A DNA stretch of 64,000 nucleotides from Caulobacterales bacterium (GCA_016183935.1 JACPDR010000016.1:43583-107582); one strand, 5' to 3'. Counted from the stretch's first letter, positions 24,516 to 35,872 are shown. The notes: a model not told the origin generated them from the sequence alone. Made by a program: numbers and translations.

Positions 24516-25451
24516 TCACCGCCGTGCGGCCCGCCTCAGCGACCCGGGCGGTTGACCGAAGGCGCGGAGGAAGGCGCGGCGCATGCGGCCGGGGTCGCCG
24601 AAGCCGGTGGTTTCGGCGATGCGGTCGAGCGGGGCCGGCGTGGTCTCGACGGCGGTGCGGGCCATCTCGAGGCGCAAGCGCTCGACGGCGCGGGCCGGCG
24701 TGGTCCCGGTCTCGACGGTGAAGGCGCGGGCGAAATTGCGCGGGCTCATGGCGGCGTGGTCGGCGAGGCGCTCCACGGTCAGCGGTTCGGCCAGATGGTC
24801 CCGCATCCAGTCGATCAGGCCGGCGAAGCGGCCGGTGCGGCCGCCGAGCTCGACCAGGGCCGAGAACTGCGACTGGCCGCCGGGGCGACGCTGGTGGACG
24901 ACCAGCTGCTGGGCCACGCGGCGGGCGAGGGCGGGGCCGTGGTCATCCTCGATCATGGCCAGGGCCAGGTCGATGCCGGCGGTGATGCCGGCCGAGGTCC
25001 AGACGTCGCCGTCGCGGATGAAGATGCGCTCGGCGTCCAGCGTCACCCTGGGATAACGGCGCGCGAAGTGGTCGGTCGAATCCCAGTGGGTGGTGGCGCG
25101 GCGACCGTCGAGCAGGCCGGCCTCGGCCAGCAGGAAGGCGCCGGAGCAGACGCTGGCGACGCGGCGGGCGGGGGCGGACCTCAGCCAGTCGACGATGCGG
25201 CGCGCCTCGGGCATTGCGCCGCCGATGTCGCCGCCGGAGACGACCACGGTGTCGACCGGCGCGCCGTCGAGCGGACGGGCGGACAGGGTCAGGCCGGAGG
25301 AGCTTTCAACCGGGCCGCCGTCGGGCGCGACCGGGGCCAGGTCGTAGCTGCCGGGACGGAAGCGTTCGGCGATCTCGAAGGCCGAGACGGGGCCGGCCGC
25401 GTCGAGCAGCTGGAAGCCGGGGAAGATGACGACGGCGACGGCGCGCGGCAT
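24516..25451 (-). CDS. GlxA-family transcriptional regulator (DJ-1/PfpI plus AraC HTH)
   Basis: 311 residues from ATG 25451. The N-terminal DJ-1/PfpI-like domain (about 1-170) has VVSGGD and the nucleophile-elbow sequence SVCSGAFLLAEAGLLDGRRA; the C-terminal AraC domain (about 210-311) has the helices LTVERLADHAAMSPRNFAR and IAETTGFGDPGRMRRAFLRA. This is the GlxA/FtrA architecture, a regulator that senses an unknown ligand. It is divergent from a membrane-anchored DJ-1/PfpI protein with the same Cys elbow, only 90 bp away, its probable target. Confidence 0.88.
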   Translation of the reverse strand: MPRAVAVVIFPGFQLLDAAGPVSAFEIAERFRPGSYDLAPVAPDGGPVESSSGLTLSARPLDGAPVDTVVVSGGDIGGAMPEARRIVDWLRSAPARRVASVCSGAFLLAEAGLLDGRRATTHWDSTDHFARRYPRVTLDAERIFIRDGDVWTSAGITAGIDLALAMIEDDHGPALARRVAQQLVVHQRRPGGQSQFSALVELGGRTGRFAGLIDWMRDHLAEPLTVERLADHAAMSPRNFARAFTVETGTTPARAVERLRLEMARTAVETTPAPLDRIAETTGFGDPGRMRRAFLRAFGQPPGSLRRAARR

Positions 25452-25540
25452 GGCAGGATTCGCCCGATCTATGTCATTTCGGACAGAAGGCCCCGGGCAT
25501 AGGCTGGGTGTCAAGATCGGGGGCCGAGAGGACGAAGACG

Positions 25541-26731
25541 ATGAAACGGCGGATCGCGGTGTGGGGCGGGCTGGGCGTGCTGGCCATGGCGGCCGTGGTC
25601 GGCGGGGCGTTGATCCTGTCGCTGCCGCCGGCGCCGGCCGCGGCGGAGGCGCCGCCGGTCCCGCGGGCCGAGGCGGAGGCCATGCTGGCGGCCCTGAAGC
25701 CGCCGAAGCGGGCGCGGCCGGTGGTGGCCATCATCGGCATCAACGACGCGACCGAGACCACCGACTATCTGATGCCCTACGGCGTCCTGAAGCGGGCCGA
25801 CGTGGCCGAAGTCATGCTCGTGGCGACCGCCCCGGGGCCGGTGACGCTGTATCCGGCCCTGACGGTCGAGCCGCACGCCACTACGGCGCAGTTCGACGCG
25901 CGGTACCCCGAAGGGGCCGACTACGTCATCGTGCCGGCGATGAACCGCAACGACGATCCCGCGGCGCTGGCGTGGATCCGCAGGCAGGCGGCGGACGGGG
26001 CGATCATCATCGGCGTCTGCGCCGGGGCCACGGTGGTCGCCGAGACCGGGCTGCTGGACGGCCGGCGGGCCACGACCCACTGGTATTTCCTCAAGCGGCT
26101 GAGGAAGGACCACCCGGACATCCGCTACGTCGCCGACCGGCGCATCGTGGTTGACGGCGGCGTGGCGACGACGACGGGGATCACCGCCTCGATGCCGATG
26201 GCGCTGACCCTGATCGAGGCCATCGCCGGCGGGGAGCGGGCCGGGGCGGTTGCGCGGGAGCTCGGCCTGGCGCGCTGGGACGCGCGGCACGCCAGCGCGG
26301 CGTTCAGGTTTAACCGGCCGTTCGCCCTGACGGTGATTGGCAACACCCTGGCCTTCTGGAACCGGGAGACGCTGGGGCTGGAGCTTACGCCCGGTATGGA
26401 TGAGGTCTCGCTGGCCCTCGTCGCCGACGCCTGGTCGCGGACCTACCGGTCCCGGGCGGTGTCGTTCGCCGCCGGGCCGGTGACGACCCGCAACGGCGTG
26501 CGCGTCCTTCCCGACCGGGCGGAGGCGGACTGGCCGGCGACGCGTCGCCTGCCGGCGATCGACGACCGGCCGCCGGCCCAGGCGCTCGACGCGGCCCTGC
26601 AAGGGATCGAGCGCCGCTACGGACGGCGCACGGCGGACGTCGTGGCGATGCAGCTGGAGTATCCCGGGCGGGGAGCCGCCCGGCCCGGCGAGGCTCAGCC
26701 CTCGATCGGGATGATGAAGACGCGGTCGTAG
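25541..26731 (+). CDS. membrane-anchored DJ-1/PfpI family protein
   Basis: 396 residues. One N-terminal membrane helix (about 5-30) precedes a DJ-1/PfpI domain (about 55-240) with PAMNRNDDP and the elbow GVCAGATVVAETGLLDGRRA, whose LLDGRRATTHW is shared word for word with the divergent GlxA regulator. The C-terminal about 150 residues carry no HTH and contain a second alpha/beta-like region (LPAIDDRPPAQALDAALQGI). It is probably a periplasm-facing or membrane-associated enzyme, deglycase-, amidase- or hydratase-like. Paralogy with its regulator suggests duplication. It overlaps the end of a small minus-strand gene by 37 nt. Confidence 0.75.
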   Translation: MKRRIAVWGGLGVLAMAAVVGGALILSLPPAPAAAEAPPVPRAEAEAMLAALKPPKRARPVVAIIGINDATETTDYLMPYGVLKRADVAEVMLVATAPGPVTLYPALTVEPHATTAQFDARYPEGADYVIVPAMNRNDDPAALAWIRRQAADGAIIIGVCAGATVVAETGLLDGRRATTHWYFLKRLRKDHPDIRYVADRRIVVDGGVATTTGITASMPMALTLIEAIAGGERAGAVARELGLARWDARHASAAFRFNRPFALTVIGNTLAFWNRETLGLELTPGMDEVSLALVADAWSRTYRSRAVSFAAGPVTTRNGVRVLPDRAEADWPATRRLPAIDDRPPAQALDAALQGIERRYGRRTADVVAMQLEYPGRGAARPGEAQPSIGMMKTRS

Positions 26732-26919
26732 TTGGTGGGGCCGTCGTAGCGGGGCAAGGCGACATAGTCGTCGCCGGAATGTTCCATCACCTCGCGCGCG
26801 AGCCGGTTGAAGGCCGCACGATCCGCCGAGCGCTTGCGCACGACGGCGAAGCCATCGTCGGATTTCTCGACCGCGTAAGACGGACCGCCGTCCCTCAGAG
26901 ACTGCAGAAACACGCCCAT
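26695..26919 (-). CDS. hypothetical small protein
   Basis: 74 residues from ATG 26919: GVFLQSLRDGGPSYAVEKSD, then ADRAAFNRLAREVMEHSGDD and a C-terminal FIIPIEG. It is soluble, without a signal peptide. I do not recognise the family. The last 37 nt overlap the end of the convergent DJ-1/PfpI gene. A plausible ribosome-binding site (GGGAGG) sits 4-9 nt before the ATG on the minus strand, supporting expression. Confidence 0.6.
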   Translation of the reverse strand: MGVFLQSLRDGGPSYAVEKSDDGFAVVRKRSADRAAFNRLAREVMEHSGDDYVALPRYDGPTNYDRVFIIPIEG

Positions 26920-27058
26920 GGCACGCCTCCCAGTGTTTGGTAGCCGGAACGGGATCATTCATCCACAACCCGCGGCGACTTGCAACATCATGGGTTAACA
27001 GGAGCCGATCAACGGCGCCGGCCTTGACCGCCTTCGCGGGTGCGGTCATTGCGCGGGG

Positions 27059-28333
27059 ATGAACATCCTGCTGGTGGGATCGGGCGGACGCGAGCACGCC
27101 CTGGCGTGGAAGATCGCCCAGTCGCCCCTTGTGCGGCGGCTGGTCATCGCGCCCGGCAACCCGGGCATGGACAAGCTGGGCGAGCGGGTCGCGCTGAAGG
27201 TGACGGACGCGGACGGCCTCGCCGCGGTGGCGCGTGAGATGAAGGCCGATCTGGCCGTCGTGGGCCCGGAGACGGCGCTGGAGGCCGGTCTGGCCGATCG
27301 ACTGGCCTCGGCGGGCATTCCCTGTTTCGGACCAACGAAGAAGGCGGCCCAGCTGGAGACGTCGAAGGCCTTCTCGAAGGCCTTCATGGAACGGCACGAG
27401 ATTCCGACGGCCGGCTACGGCGTTTACGAGCGGCTGCACGAGGCGCGGCAGGCGCTGTCGGTGTTCAAGCCCCCCTATGTGATCAAGGCCGACGGGCTGG
27501 CGGCGGGGAAGGGCGTGGCCATCAGCCCCAACAGGCGCGAGGCCGAGGGCGAGATCGAGCGGATGCTGGGCGGTCGCTTCGGCACGGCCGGCGCCCGGGT
27601 GGTGATCGAGGAGTTCATGGACGGCGAGGAGGGCTCGCTGTTCGCCGTGTGCGACGGGCAGCGGGCGCTGCTGCTGGGCGGCGCGCAGGATCACAAGCGC
27701 GCCTATGACGGCGACCTGGGACCCAACACCGGCGGCATGGGCAGCTATTCGCCCGCCCCGGTCTTCACGCCGGAACTCGTCGAGGCGGCCGAGCGGACCG
27801 TGGTCGGGCCGGTGGTGAGGGGGATGGCGCGCGAGGGCATGCCCTATCGCGGCGTGCTGTACGTCGGACTCATGGCCACCGAGGCGGGACCGAAGGTGGT
27901 CGAATTCAACGCCCGCTTCGGCGATCCCGAATGCCAGGTGCTGATGATGCGGCTGGACGGCGACATCGTGCCTCTGCTGCTGGCTTGCGCGCGCGGCGAC
28001 CTGACCCGGGTCGCGCCGCCCGAGTTCCGACCGGAGACGGTGATCTGCGTGGTGCTGGCCGCCACCGGCTATCCCGACAGCCCGCTGGAGGGGTCGATCA
28101 TCCGCGGGGCCGAGCAGAATTTCGGCCCGCACGTGCAGGTCTTCCATGCCGGCACCAGGCGTCAGGACGACGGCCAGCTGGTCGCGGCCGGCGGGCGGGT
28201 GCTGAACGTCTGCGCCCGCGGCAAGGACATCGCCGAGGCGCGCCAGCGGGCCTATGCGGCGATCCGGAAGATCGACTGGCCGGGCGGCTTCCACCGCACG
28301 GACATCGGCTGGCGGGCGATGGAGCGGGAGTAG
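27059..28333 (+). CDS. purD: phosphoribosylamine-glycine ligase (GAR synthetase)
   Basis: 424 residues, an ATP-grasp enzyme that makes glycinamide ribonucleotide in purine synthesis. Diagnostic pieces are MNILLVGSGGREHALAWKIA, VVGPETALEAGLADRL, PYVIKADGLAAGKGVAI, DHKRAYDGDLGPNTGGMG and VEFNARFGDPECQVLM with its metal-binding Glu/Asn. Length matches the family (about 420-430). It stands alone. The GCGCGGGG before the ATG acts as a weak ribosome-binding site. Confidence 0.97.
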   Translation: MNILLVGSGGREHALAWKIAQSPLVRRLVIAPGNPGMDKLGERVALKVTDADGLAAVAREMKADLAVVGPETALEAGLADRLASAGIPCFGPTKKAAQLETSKAFSKAFMERHEIPTAGYGVYERLHEARQALSVFKPPYVIKADGLAAGKGVAISPNRREAEGEIERMLGGRFGTAGARVVIEEFMDGEEGSLFAVCDGQRALLLGGAQDHKRAYDGDLGPNTGGMGSYSPAPVFTPELVEAAERTVVGPVVRGMAREGMPYRGVLYVGLMATEAGPKVVEFNARFGDPECQVLMMRLDGDIVPLLLACARGDLTRVAPPEFRPETVICVVLAATGYPDSPLEGSIIRGAEQNFGPHVQVFHAGTRRQDDGQLVAAGGRVLNVCARGKDIAEARQRAYAAIRKIDWPGGFHRTDIGWRAMERE

Positions 28334-28336
28334 GGC

Positions 28337-29038
28337 TTAGGCCCAGGCGAACAGGAGGCGGCCTTCGCCCATGCGTTCGCGCAGCACCGGCAGGTCGTGG
28401 TGGGCGACGGAGAAGCAGCCGTAGCTGCGGCCCAGCTTGCCTTCGCGGGCGAGGAAGGCCGGATCGGCGTAGTCGGCGCCGTGGACGATGATGGCGCGCT
28501 CGCGGGCCAGGTTGTTGGTGTACTCCAGCCCGTCGAGCAGGACGTTGGGACCCTGCTGGGCGCCGTAGCCGGCGCCGGCGGTGGCGTAGGCGCCGACCGA
28601 GGACATGTAGCTCTCGGGGGTGTTGGAGAACTGCTGGGCGAAGCCGGTGTGGGCCGGGTCGGAGCCGCGGCCGTGGGTGGTGCGCATCAGGGTGACGGCG
28701 CCGCCGTGCAGGTCGACCTCGTACAGCCGCTCGTCGCCCGAGAATTTCTTGAAGTCGACCAGATACATGCGGTCGCGTTGGGTGATGCGGTCCGTGTGGA
28801 TGTCGAGGGCGGCCATGGCCCGTTCCATCAGTTCCTTGCGCACCGCGCCGCGCGGATCGAGCGGACGGGTGGAGTTCAGCTGGGCGGTGATGGCCTGGGG
28901 CGGGCGCGCGATCTGGACGGTCGGCGTCGGTGGGATTTGCGCCCCTGCGAGAGTCGTGACCGGCCGGGCGGCCGCGGTGGCGCACCCCGACATCAGCGCG
29001 GCGCCGCCCAGAATGAATCCTCGTCTCGCTAGCCGCAT
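28337..29038 (-). CDS. L,D-transpeptidase catalytic-domain lipoprotein (YkuD_2 type)
   Basis: 233 residues from ATG 29038. A lipoprotein signal (FILGGAALMSGC) precedes the catalytic domain, with the conserved His in IIVHGADYAD and the nucleophile Cys in GRSYGCFSV, matching the GRSxGC pattern of the murein L,D-transpeptidase catalytic family (PF13645 group). It is likely to act on peptidoglycan stem peptides or attach lipoproteins to peptidoglycan in the periplasm. A TTG eight codons upstream is an alternative start. It converges on purD with a 3-nt gap. Confidence 0.8.
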   Translation of the reverse strand: MRLARRGFILGGAALMSGCATAAARPVTTLAGAQIPPTPTVQIARPPQAITAQLNSTRPLDPRGAVRKELMERAMAALDIHTDRITQRDRMYLVDFKKFSGDERLYEVDLHGGAVTLMRTTHGRGSDPAHTGFAQQFSNTPESYMSSVGAYATAGAGYGAQQGPNVLLDGLEYTNNLARERAIIVHGADYADPAFLAREGKLGRSYGCFSVAHHDLPVLRERMGEGRLLFAWA

Positions 29039-29162
29039 GCGACGCCCCTCGCACGGTTTCAACAGGTTACGGGTTGTTTCAAATCATCCTGTCCGTAGCA
29101 ACCTGAGCCTTGGCGGAAACGGACAGGCGTCTAAGGTGAAGGCGCTGTTCTGGAGGGGTTTC

Positions 29163-30479
29163 GTGAAGATCATCACAATGTTTATCGTTGCCGCGGTCTT
29201 GACCGGGGCCACCGGCGTTGCCGCGCAAACGCCCGCTGTCGCGCCTGTTTCCCCACCCGGGGGAACCACGTTCGTGCACGCAGGGCGGCTTCTGGCCGAT
29301 CCGGCGACCGGCGTTGTGCAGCGCGATAAAACTCTCGTGATCGAAGGGAACCGGATCGTCGAAGTGCGCGACGGCTTTGTCGGAGAGGGCCGGATCGTCG
29401 ATCTGCGCGACTCGTTCGTGCTGCCCGGCCTGATCGACAGCCACGTGCACCTGACGGGCCAGCAGAACCCCAACGGGCGGCTGGAGGAAGTGACCCAGTC
29501 CAACGCCGAACAGGCCATGATCGGCGCGCGCTACGCCCGGCGGACGCTGATGGCGGGCTTCACCACGGTGGCGGACCTGGGCGGAAGCAACGAGGCGGTG
29601 TTCGCCCTGCGCGACGCCATCCGGCGCGGCGACGTGCCCGGGCCGCGGGTGATCGCCTCGGGCCAGTCGGTGTCGATCCACGGCGGCCACGGCGACATCA
29701 ACGGCTTCCGCGAGGACGTCATGCACCTGCTGTCGCCGGAGAGCGTCTGCTCCGGGCCGGAGGATTGCATGCGGGCGGTGCGGACCCAGGTCCGGTCGGG
29801 CGCGGACATCATCAAGATCACCGCCACCGGCGGGGTGCTGTCGAACACGGCGGCCGGTCTGGGACAGCAGTTCTCGGACGCCGAGCTGGCGGCGATCGTC
29901 GACGCCGGCCACCGCATGGGCCGCCAGGTCACGGCGCACGCCCACGGGGTGGACGGGATCAACAGCTTCCTGCGCGCGGGCGGTGACTCGATCGAGCACG
30001 GGACCTTCCTCGACGACGAGTCGATCCGGCTGATGCGCCGCGAGGGAGTCTGGCTGGTCCCGACCCTGCTGGCGGGGGATTTCGTGGCCCGGGTGGCCTC
30101 GGGTCCGGACAATTTCTTCACCCCGGCGCAAACCGCCAAGGCGATGGAGGCGGGGCCGCGGATGCTGGACATGGCGCGGCGGGCGCACGAGGGCGGGGTG
30201 CGGATCGCCTTCGGCACCGACAGCGGGGTTTCCGCTCACGGCGACAACGCCCAGGAATTCGCCCTGCTGACGCGGGCCGGGCTGACGCCGCTGGAGGCCA
30301 TTCAGGCCGCGACCGTCAGCGCGGCGGCGCACCTGGGGATATCGGACGAGGCCGGACGGATCGCGCCGGGGCTGCCCGCCGATCTGGTCGCCGTGTCAGG
30401 CGATCCGCTGGCCGACGTCACGGAACTGGAGCGGGTGCGGTTCGTGATGAAGGGCGGGGCGATCTACCGGGCGGAGTAG
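29163..30479 (+). CDS. exported amidohydrolase (Xaa-Pro dipeptidase-like)
   Basis: 438 residues from GTG 29163, chosen because GGAGGGG lies 4 nt upstream and it gives a clean signal peptide (VKIITMFIVAAVLTGATGVAAQ). Metal ligands: HxH in LIDSHVHLTG, Lys in DIIKITATGG, His in VTAHAHGVDG, His in SIEHGTF, Asp in FGTDSGV. This is the family of exported metal-dependent amidohydrolases that hydrolyse cyclic or Xaa-Pro-type peptides. It resembles, but is not close to, the lipoprotein amidohydrolase at 21968; the two may share substrates. Confidence 0.85.
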   Translation: MKIITMFIVAAVLTGATGVAAQTPAVAPVSPPGGTTFVHAGRLLADPATGVVQRDKTLVIEGNRIVEVRDGFVGEGRIVDLRDSFVLPGLIDSHVHLTGQQNPNGRLEEVTQSNAEQAMIGARYARRTLMAGFTTVADLGGSNEAVFALRDAIRRGDVPGPRVIASGQSVSIHGGHGDINGFREDVMHLLSPESVCSGPEDCMRAVRTQVRSGADIIKITATGGVLSNTAAGLGQQFSDAELAAIVDAGHRMGRQVTAHAHGVDGINSFLRAGGDSIEHGTFLDDESIRLMRREGVWLVPTLLAGDFVARVASGPDNFFTPAQTAKAMEAGPRMLDMARRAHEGGVRIAFGTDSGVSAHGDNAQEFALLTRAGLTPLEAIQAATVSAAAHLGISDEAGRIAPGLPADLVAVSGDPLADVTELERVRFVMKGGAIYRAE

Positions 30480-30572
30480 CCCGATCCGGGGAACTGTTTG
30501 GAGAACGGCGGTGTTGGAGGGCCGCAGACCACAGAATTCCTGCGCGTCGCCCCAACAGCCGAGGACGCCATC

Positions 30573-31043
30573 ATGACTTCCATCTCGCATCCGCTTTCCA
30601 CCCGCCGCCTGGCCATTCTGGCCGTCGCGGCTCCGTCGCTCCTGCTGGCCGCTTGTACCTCGGCGGACCTGAACATGGACGGCTCCACCGTCCTGACGGC
30701 CGCCATGACCGGCGCCGCCGAGGCCCCCGGACCGGGCGACGCCGACGGCAGCGGCTCGGCGACGGTGCGCATCGATCCCCTGGCGGCGGGCCGCGTTTGC
30801 TACGATCTGTCGGTCAGCGGCATCGCCACGGCGACCGCCGCGCACATCCACCGGGGCGCGCTGGGCGTGCCGGGACCCGTAGTGGTCACCCTGACCCCGC
30901 CCGCCGCCGGCTCGAGTTCGGGCTGCGTCGACGTCGCGGCCGGGCTCGGGGCCGAAATCCTCGCCATGCCCGCCGGCTTCTACGTCAACGTCCACAACGC
31001 GCCCTATCCGGACGGCGCCGTCCGCGGACAGCTCGTCAACTGA
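30573..31043 (+). CDS. CHRD-domain lipoprotein
   Basis: 156 residues. The signal peptide ends in LLLAAC (lipidated Cys about 28). The mature protein is a single CHRD domain: VLTAAMTGAAEAPGPGD, RVCYDLSVSGIATATAAHIH, HRGALGVPGPVVVTL and FYVNVHNAPYPDGAVRGQLV. CHRD domains occur in chordin and many bacterial extracellular proteins; role unknown, perhaps an envelope binding module. Two Cys (in RVCYD and SGCVDV) could pair. Convergent with lpxK, 3 nt apart. Confidence 0.85.
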   Translation: MTSISHPLSTRRLAILAVAAPSLLLAACTSADLNMDGSTVLTAAMTGAAEAPGPGDADGSGSATVRIDPLAAGRVCYDLSVSGIATATAAHIHRGALGVPGPVVVTLTPPAAGSSSGCVDVAAGLGAEILAMPAGFYVNVHNAPYPDGAVRGQLVN

Positions 31044-31046
31044 TCG

Positions 31047-32060
31047 TCAGCCGGCCGTCAGAGCGGCGCGCAGCGCCGCCGAGACGGCCGCCTCGTCCTC
31101 GAAGGTCGCCTTGACCGGCCAGCTGACCACCCGCGCCCGCCACTCGGGCGGCAGGCGGGACCAGTCCTTTTCGGTGGTGATCAGCTTCGCCCCGAACTGG
31201 TCGGCGCGGTCGGCGAGGAAGCGCAGATCCTGATCGCGGAAGGCCGCGTGATCCGGGAAGGGCGCGAAGTCGACCAGCTCGGCCCCGGCCGCCTTGAGCG
31301 AGCGCTCGACCTTCCACGGCTTGGCGATGCCAGCGAAGCCGACCAGCGGCCCGGGCGGGGGCGGCGCGGCCGGTCGGAGCCGGGCGACGAAGACCGGCAG
31401 GGCGCCGAAGGTCGCTAATAGTTCGGGATCGGCCACCGGCGCGTCGGCCGGCAGCAGCACGACGACGGCGTCGGCGCGGGCGAGACCGGCCCGCAGCGGT
31501 TCACGCATCGGACCCGAGGGAAAGACCGAGCCGTCGCCGAAAGGCCATTCGTCGTCGCGGGTTTCGCCGTCCACCACGACCAGGCTGAGGGTCTTTTTCA
31601 GGGCCGGGTTCTGGTGGGCGTCGTCGAGGACCAGCGCCCTCGCGCCCGCCGCGGCGGCGGCGCGGGCCCCGGCGACGCGGTCGCGGGCGATCCAGGCGGG
31701 GCTGTCCAACGCCAGCATCAGCGGCTCGTCGCCGACGTCGGCGGCGGTGTGAGCGGCGAGGTCGACCCGGACGGGGCCTTCGAGCCGGCCGCCGTAGCCG
31801 CGCGACAGGGCCTGGGCGTCGATGTCGGCGGCCCGCAGCAGGCGCAGGATTTCGCGCGCGACGGGGGTCTTGCCCGAGCCGCCGACGGTCAGATTGCCGA
31901 CCGAAATGACCGGCACGCCGGGATCGACCGGCGTGGCGCGGGCGATGCGGCGGGCGGTGGCGGCGGCCCAGACCCACGACAGGGGCTTGAGCAGCATGCG
32001 GGCCATCGGCGCGTGGCGACGTTCGCGGTCGTACCACCAGCGGGGGGTGTTGAGCTTCAC
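31047..32060 (-). CDS. lpxK: tetraacyldisaccharide 4'-kinase
   Basis: 337 residues from GTG 32060, overlapping the waaA stop as GTGA. It phosphorylates the 4' position of the lipid A disaccharide on the inner face of the inner membrane. Motifs are the membrane-associated N-terminus RWWYDRERRH, P-loop VGNLTVGGSGKTP, SRGYGG, the DDAHQNPALKKTLSLVVVDG segment and FPDHAAFRDQDL near the C-terminus. Last in the envelope operon read right to left. Confidence 0.93.
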   Translation of the reverse strand: MKLNTPRWWYDRERRHAPMARMLLKPLSWVWAAATARRIARATPVDPGVPVISVGNLTVGGSGKTPVAREILRLLRAADIDAQALSRGYGGRLEGPVRVDLAAHTAADVGDEPLMLALDSPAWIARDRVAGARAAAAAGARALVLDDAHQNPALKKTLSLVVVDGETRDDEWPFGDGSVFPSGPMREPLRAGLARADAVVVLLPADAPVADPELLATFGALPVFVARLRPAAPPPPGPLVGFAGIAKPWKVERSLKAAGAELVDFAPFPDHAAFRDQDLRFLADRADQFGAKLITTEKDWSRLPPEWRARVVSWPVKATFEDEAAVSAALRAALTAG

Positions 32061-33346
32061 CGGCGTCCCCCCGCGGGCGGAAGCAGGGGCGTCAGGTTGT
32101 CCCACAGCCGATCAAGACCCGATCCGGCCTCGGCGGCGGCGCGGCGTCCCCGCTCGCCCATGGCCTTGGCCGCCTTGTCGTCAGCGAGCAGGGGCGCGAC
32201 CACGCTGGACAGGTCCCACGGCGCCTCGACCACGGCGAGGCCGCCCGCCTGGATCAAGGCGTCTGCGACGGCGGCCCAGTTGCTCATGTCCGGCCCGGTC
32301 ACGGCGGGCTTGCCGAGGCGCGCGGGCTCCAGCGGATTGTGGCCGCCGACGGGGGGCTTCTCCAGCGCGGCGGAGAAGGAGCCGCCCATGACCACCACAT
32401 CGGCCAGACGAAGGAACAGGCCCATCTCGCCGAGGGTGTCGGCGAGATAGAGGTCGGTGTCGCGGTCGGGCTCGCGACCGTTCGAACGGAGGGCGAAGCG
32501 GTAGCCGTCGCGGGTCAGGGCCGCGGCGATGGCGGCGCTGCGCTCCGGGTGGCGGGGCACGAGGATCAGGCACAGGCGGTCGGCCAGCTTGTCGAAGGCG
32601 CGGACGAGGGCGATCTCCTCGCCGTCGTGGGTGCTGGCCGCGACGACCACCGGGCGGTCGCCGATGGCGGCGCTGAGGCGGGTGAAGGCGCCGGGATCGT
32701 GCGGCGGAGCGGCGCCGGCCAGCTTGAGGTTCACATGGCCGTCGATGCGGGCCCCGAGGCTCTCGAGCCGGGCGGCGGAGGCCTCGTCCTGCGGCAGGAC
32801 GCGATCGAAGGCGGACAGGATCTCGCGGGCCGCGCCGGGAAAGCGGCGCCAGCCGTCGACGGTCTTCTCCGTGATGCGGGCGCTGGCGAGCACCAGTTTC
32901 ACCTCACGGCGGCGCGCCTCGAGGATCAGGTTGGGCCACAACTCGCTCTCGACGAAGACGGCGGCGCGGGGGCGCCAGTGGTCAAGGAAGGCGCCGACCG
33001 CGCCGGGGGTGTCGATGGGGGCGAACTGGTGGAGGACGCCGGCGGGCAGGCGCTTGGCCAGCAGCGTGGCCGAGGTCAGGGTGCCCGAGGTGACGAGCAC
33101 GGTCAGGTCGGGGCGGCGGTCGCGCAGGCGCTCGACCACGGGCAGCAGGGACAGGGTCTCGCCGACGCTGACGCCGTGCAGCCAGACGAGATCACCGGCG
33201 GGACGGGCGGCGGAGGCGAGGCCGAGGCGCTCGTCGACCCGGGTCGGGTCCTCCTTCCCCTGTTTGGCGCGGGCGTCGAGCAGGCGCGGGGCCAGCGGCT
33301 CGATCAGGCGGGTGACGGACCGGTAGGCGATCAGGGCGGGGCTCAT
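32057..33346 (-). CDS. waaA: 3-deoxy-D-manno-octulosonic acid (Kdo) transferase
   Basis: 429 residues. Two-domain GT-B glycosyltransferase that adds Kdo to lipid IVA. Visible are a N-terminal membrane-touching helix, WLHGVSVGE, LVTSGTLTSATLL, AVFVESELWPNLI, VVAASTHDGEE, LVPRHPERS, and the C-terminal GGSFSAALEKPPVGGHNPLEP, all typical of WaaA/KdtA. The ATG at 33346 follows the acyltransferase stop with one base between them. Overlaps lpxK by 4 nt. Confidence 0.95.
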   Translation of the reverse strand: MSPALIAYRSVTRLIEPLAPRLLDARAKQGKEDPTRVDERLGLASAARPAGDLVWLHGVSVGETLSLLPVVERLRDRRPDLTVLVTSGTLTSATLLAKRLPAGVLHQFAPIDTPGAVGAFLDHWRPRAAVFVESELWPNLILEARRREVKLVLASARITEKTVDGWRRFPGAAREILSAFDRVLPQDEASAARLESLGARIDGHVNLKLAGAAPPHDPGAFTRLSAAIGDRPVVVAASTHDGEEIALVRAFDKLADRLCLILVPRHPERSAAIAAALTRDGYRFALRSNGREPDRDTDLYLADTLGEMGLFLRLADVVVMGGSFSAALEKPPVGGHNPLEPARLGKPAVTGPDMSNWAAVADALIQAGGLAVVEAPWDLSSVVAPLLADDKAAKAMGERGRRAAAEAGSGLDRLWDNLTPLLPPAGGRR

Positions 33347-33347
33347 G

Positions 33348-34030
33348 TCAGATCCGCTCCAGACCAGTGATGGCGTCGGCCTGCGCCTCCACGGCGGTGC
33401 AACGGTCCGACCAGTCGGCGATGACGTCGGCGATCTCCGCCCCCTCGGGGAAGTCGGCGCGGTCCCAGACGATCGCGCCACGGCCGAAGGGCAGGGGGAT
33501 CAGGGCCCGGTCCCAGCTGTTCAGGCGGATGGCGGGATTGCACGACAGGCCGATGAACAGGACCGGCGCCCTCGACAGCCGGGCCATCAGCGGCAGGCCC
33601 TCGGCCATTCCGCGCACCGGGCCGCGCGGGCCGTCGGGGGTGATGGCCAGACCGCCGACCTTGAGCTGGCGCAGGCCGTCGCGCAGGGCCTGCGTGCCGC
33701 CCTTGTCGCGGTCGGTCTTGTCCTTGTTCGACGAGGAACCGCGGACCGCCGGGATACCGAGCCGGGCGACGGCCTTGGCGATGAACTCGCCGTCGGCGCT
33801 GCGCGAGATGACGCCCTTGACCGGCGGGGCGCGGTCGAGCGGCCAGCTGTGCGGGGCCAGCGAGGTGCGCGAGTGCCAGAACACGGCGAGGGCGCCGCCG
33901 CCCTGTTTCCAGACGGCTTCCGCCACATCCTCATTGCGATGCTCCCAACGGATGGTCGCGTAGCAGAGGCGCAGCCAGCCGGCGAGAATCGAGGCCAGCA
34001 CTGACTGGATCACCGGATTGCGGAGGGGTC

Positions 34031-34034
<4 letters not shown>
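33348..34034 (-). CDS. lysophospholipid acyltransferase family protein (DUF374)
   Basis: 228 residues with the DUF374 pattern: WLRLCYATIRWEHRN, LAVFWHSR, ISRSADGEFIAKAVARLGIP, VRGSSS, ITPDGPRGP and PLMARLSRAPVLFIGLSC. It lies between an MsbA-like exporter and waaA, the usual place for this gene in alphaproteobacteria. The acyl acceptor is unknown but is presumably part of LPS or outer-membrane lipid assembly. The ATG overlaps the ABC stop (ATGA). Confidence 0.88.

Positions 34035-35872
<1,838 letters not shown>

Noticed and set aside
25511..28294. Minus-strand frame of about 930 codons across PfpI and purD
   Set aside because: Antisense shadow of two real genes; composition is Arg/Gly/His-rich without motifs.
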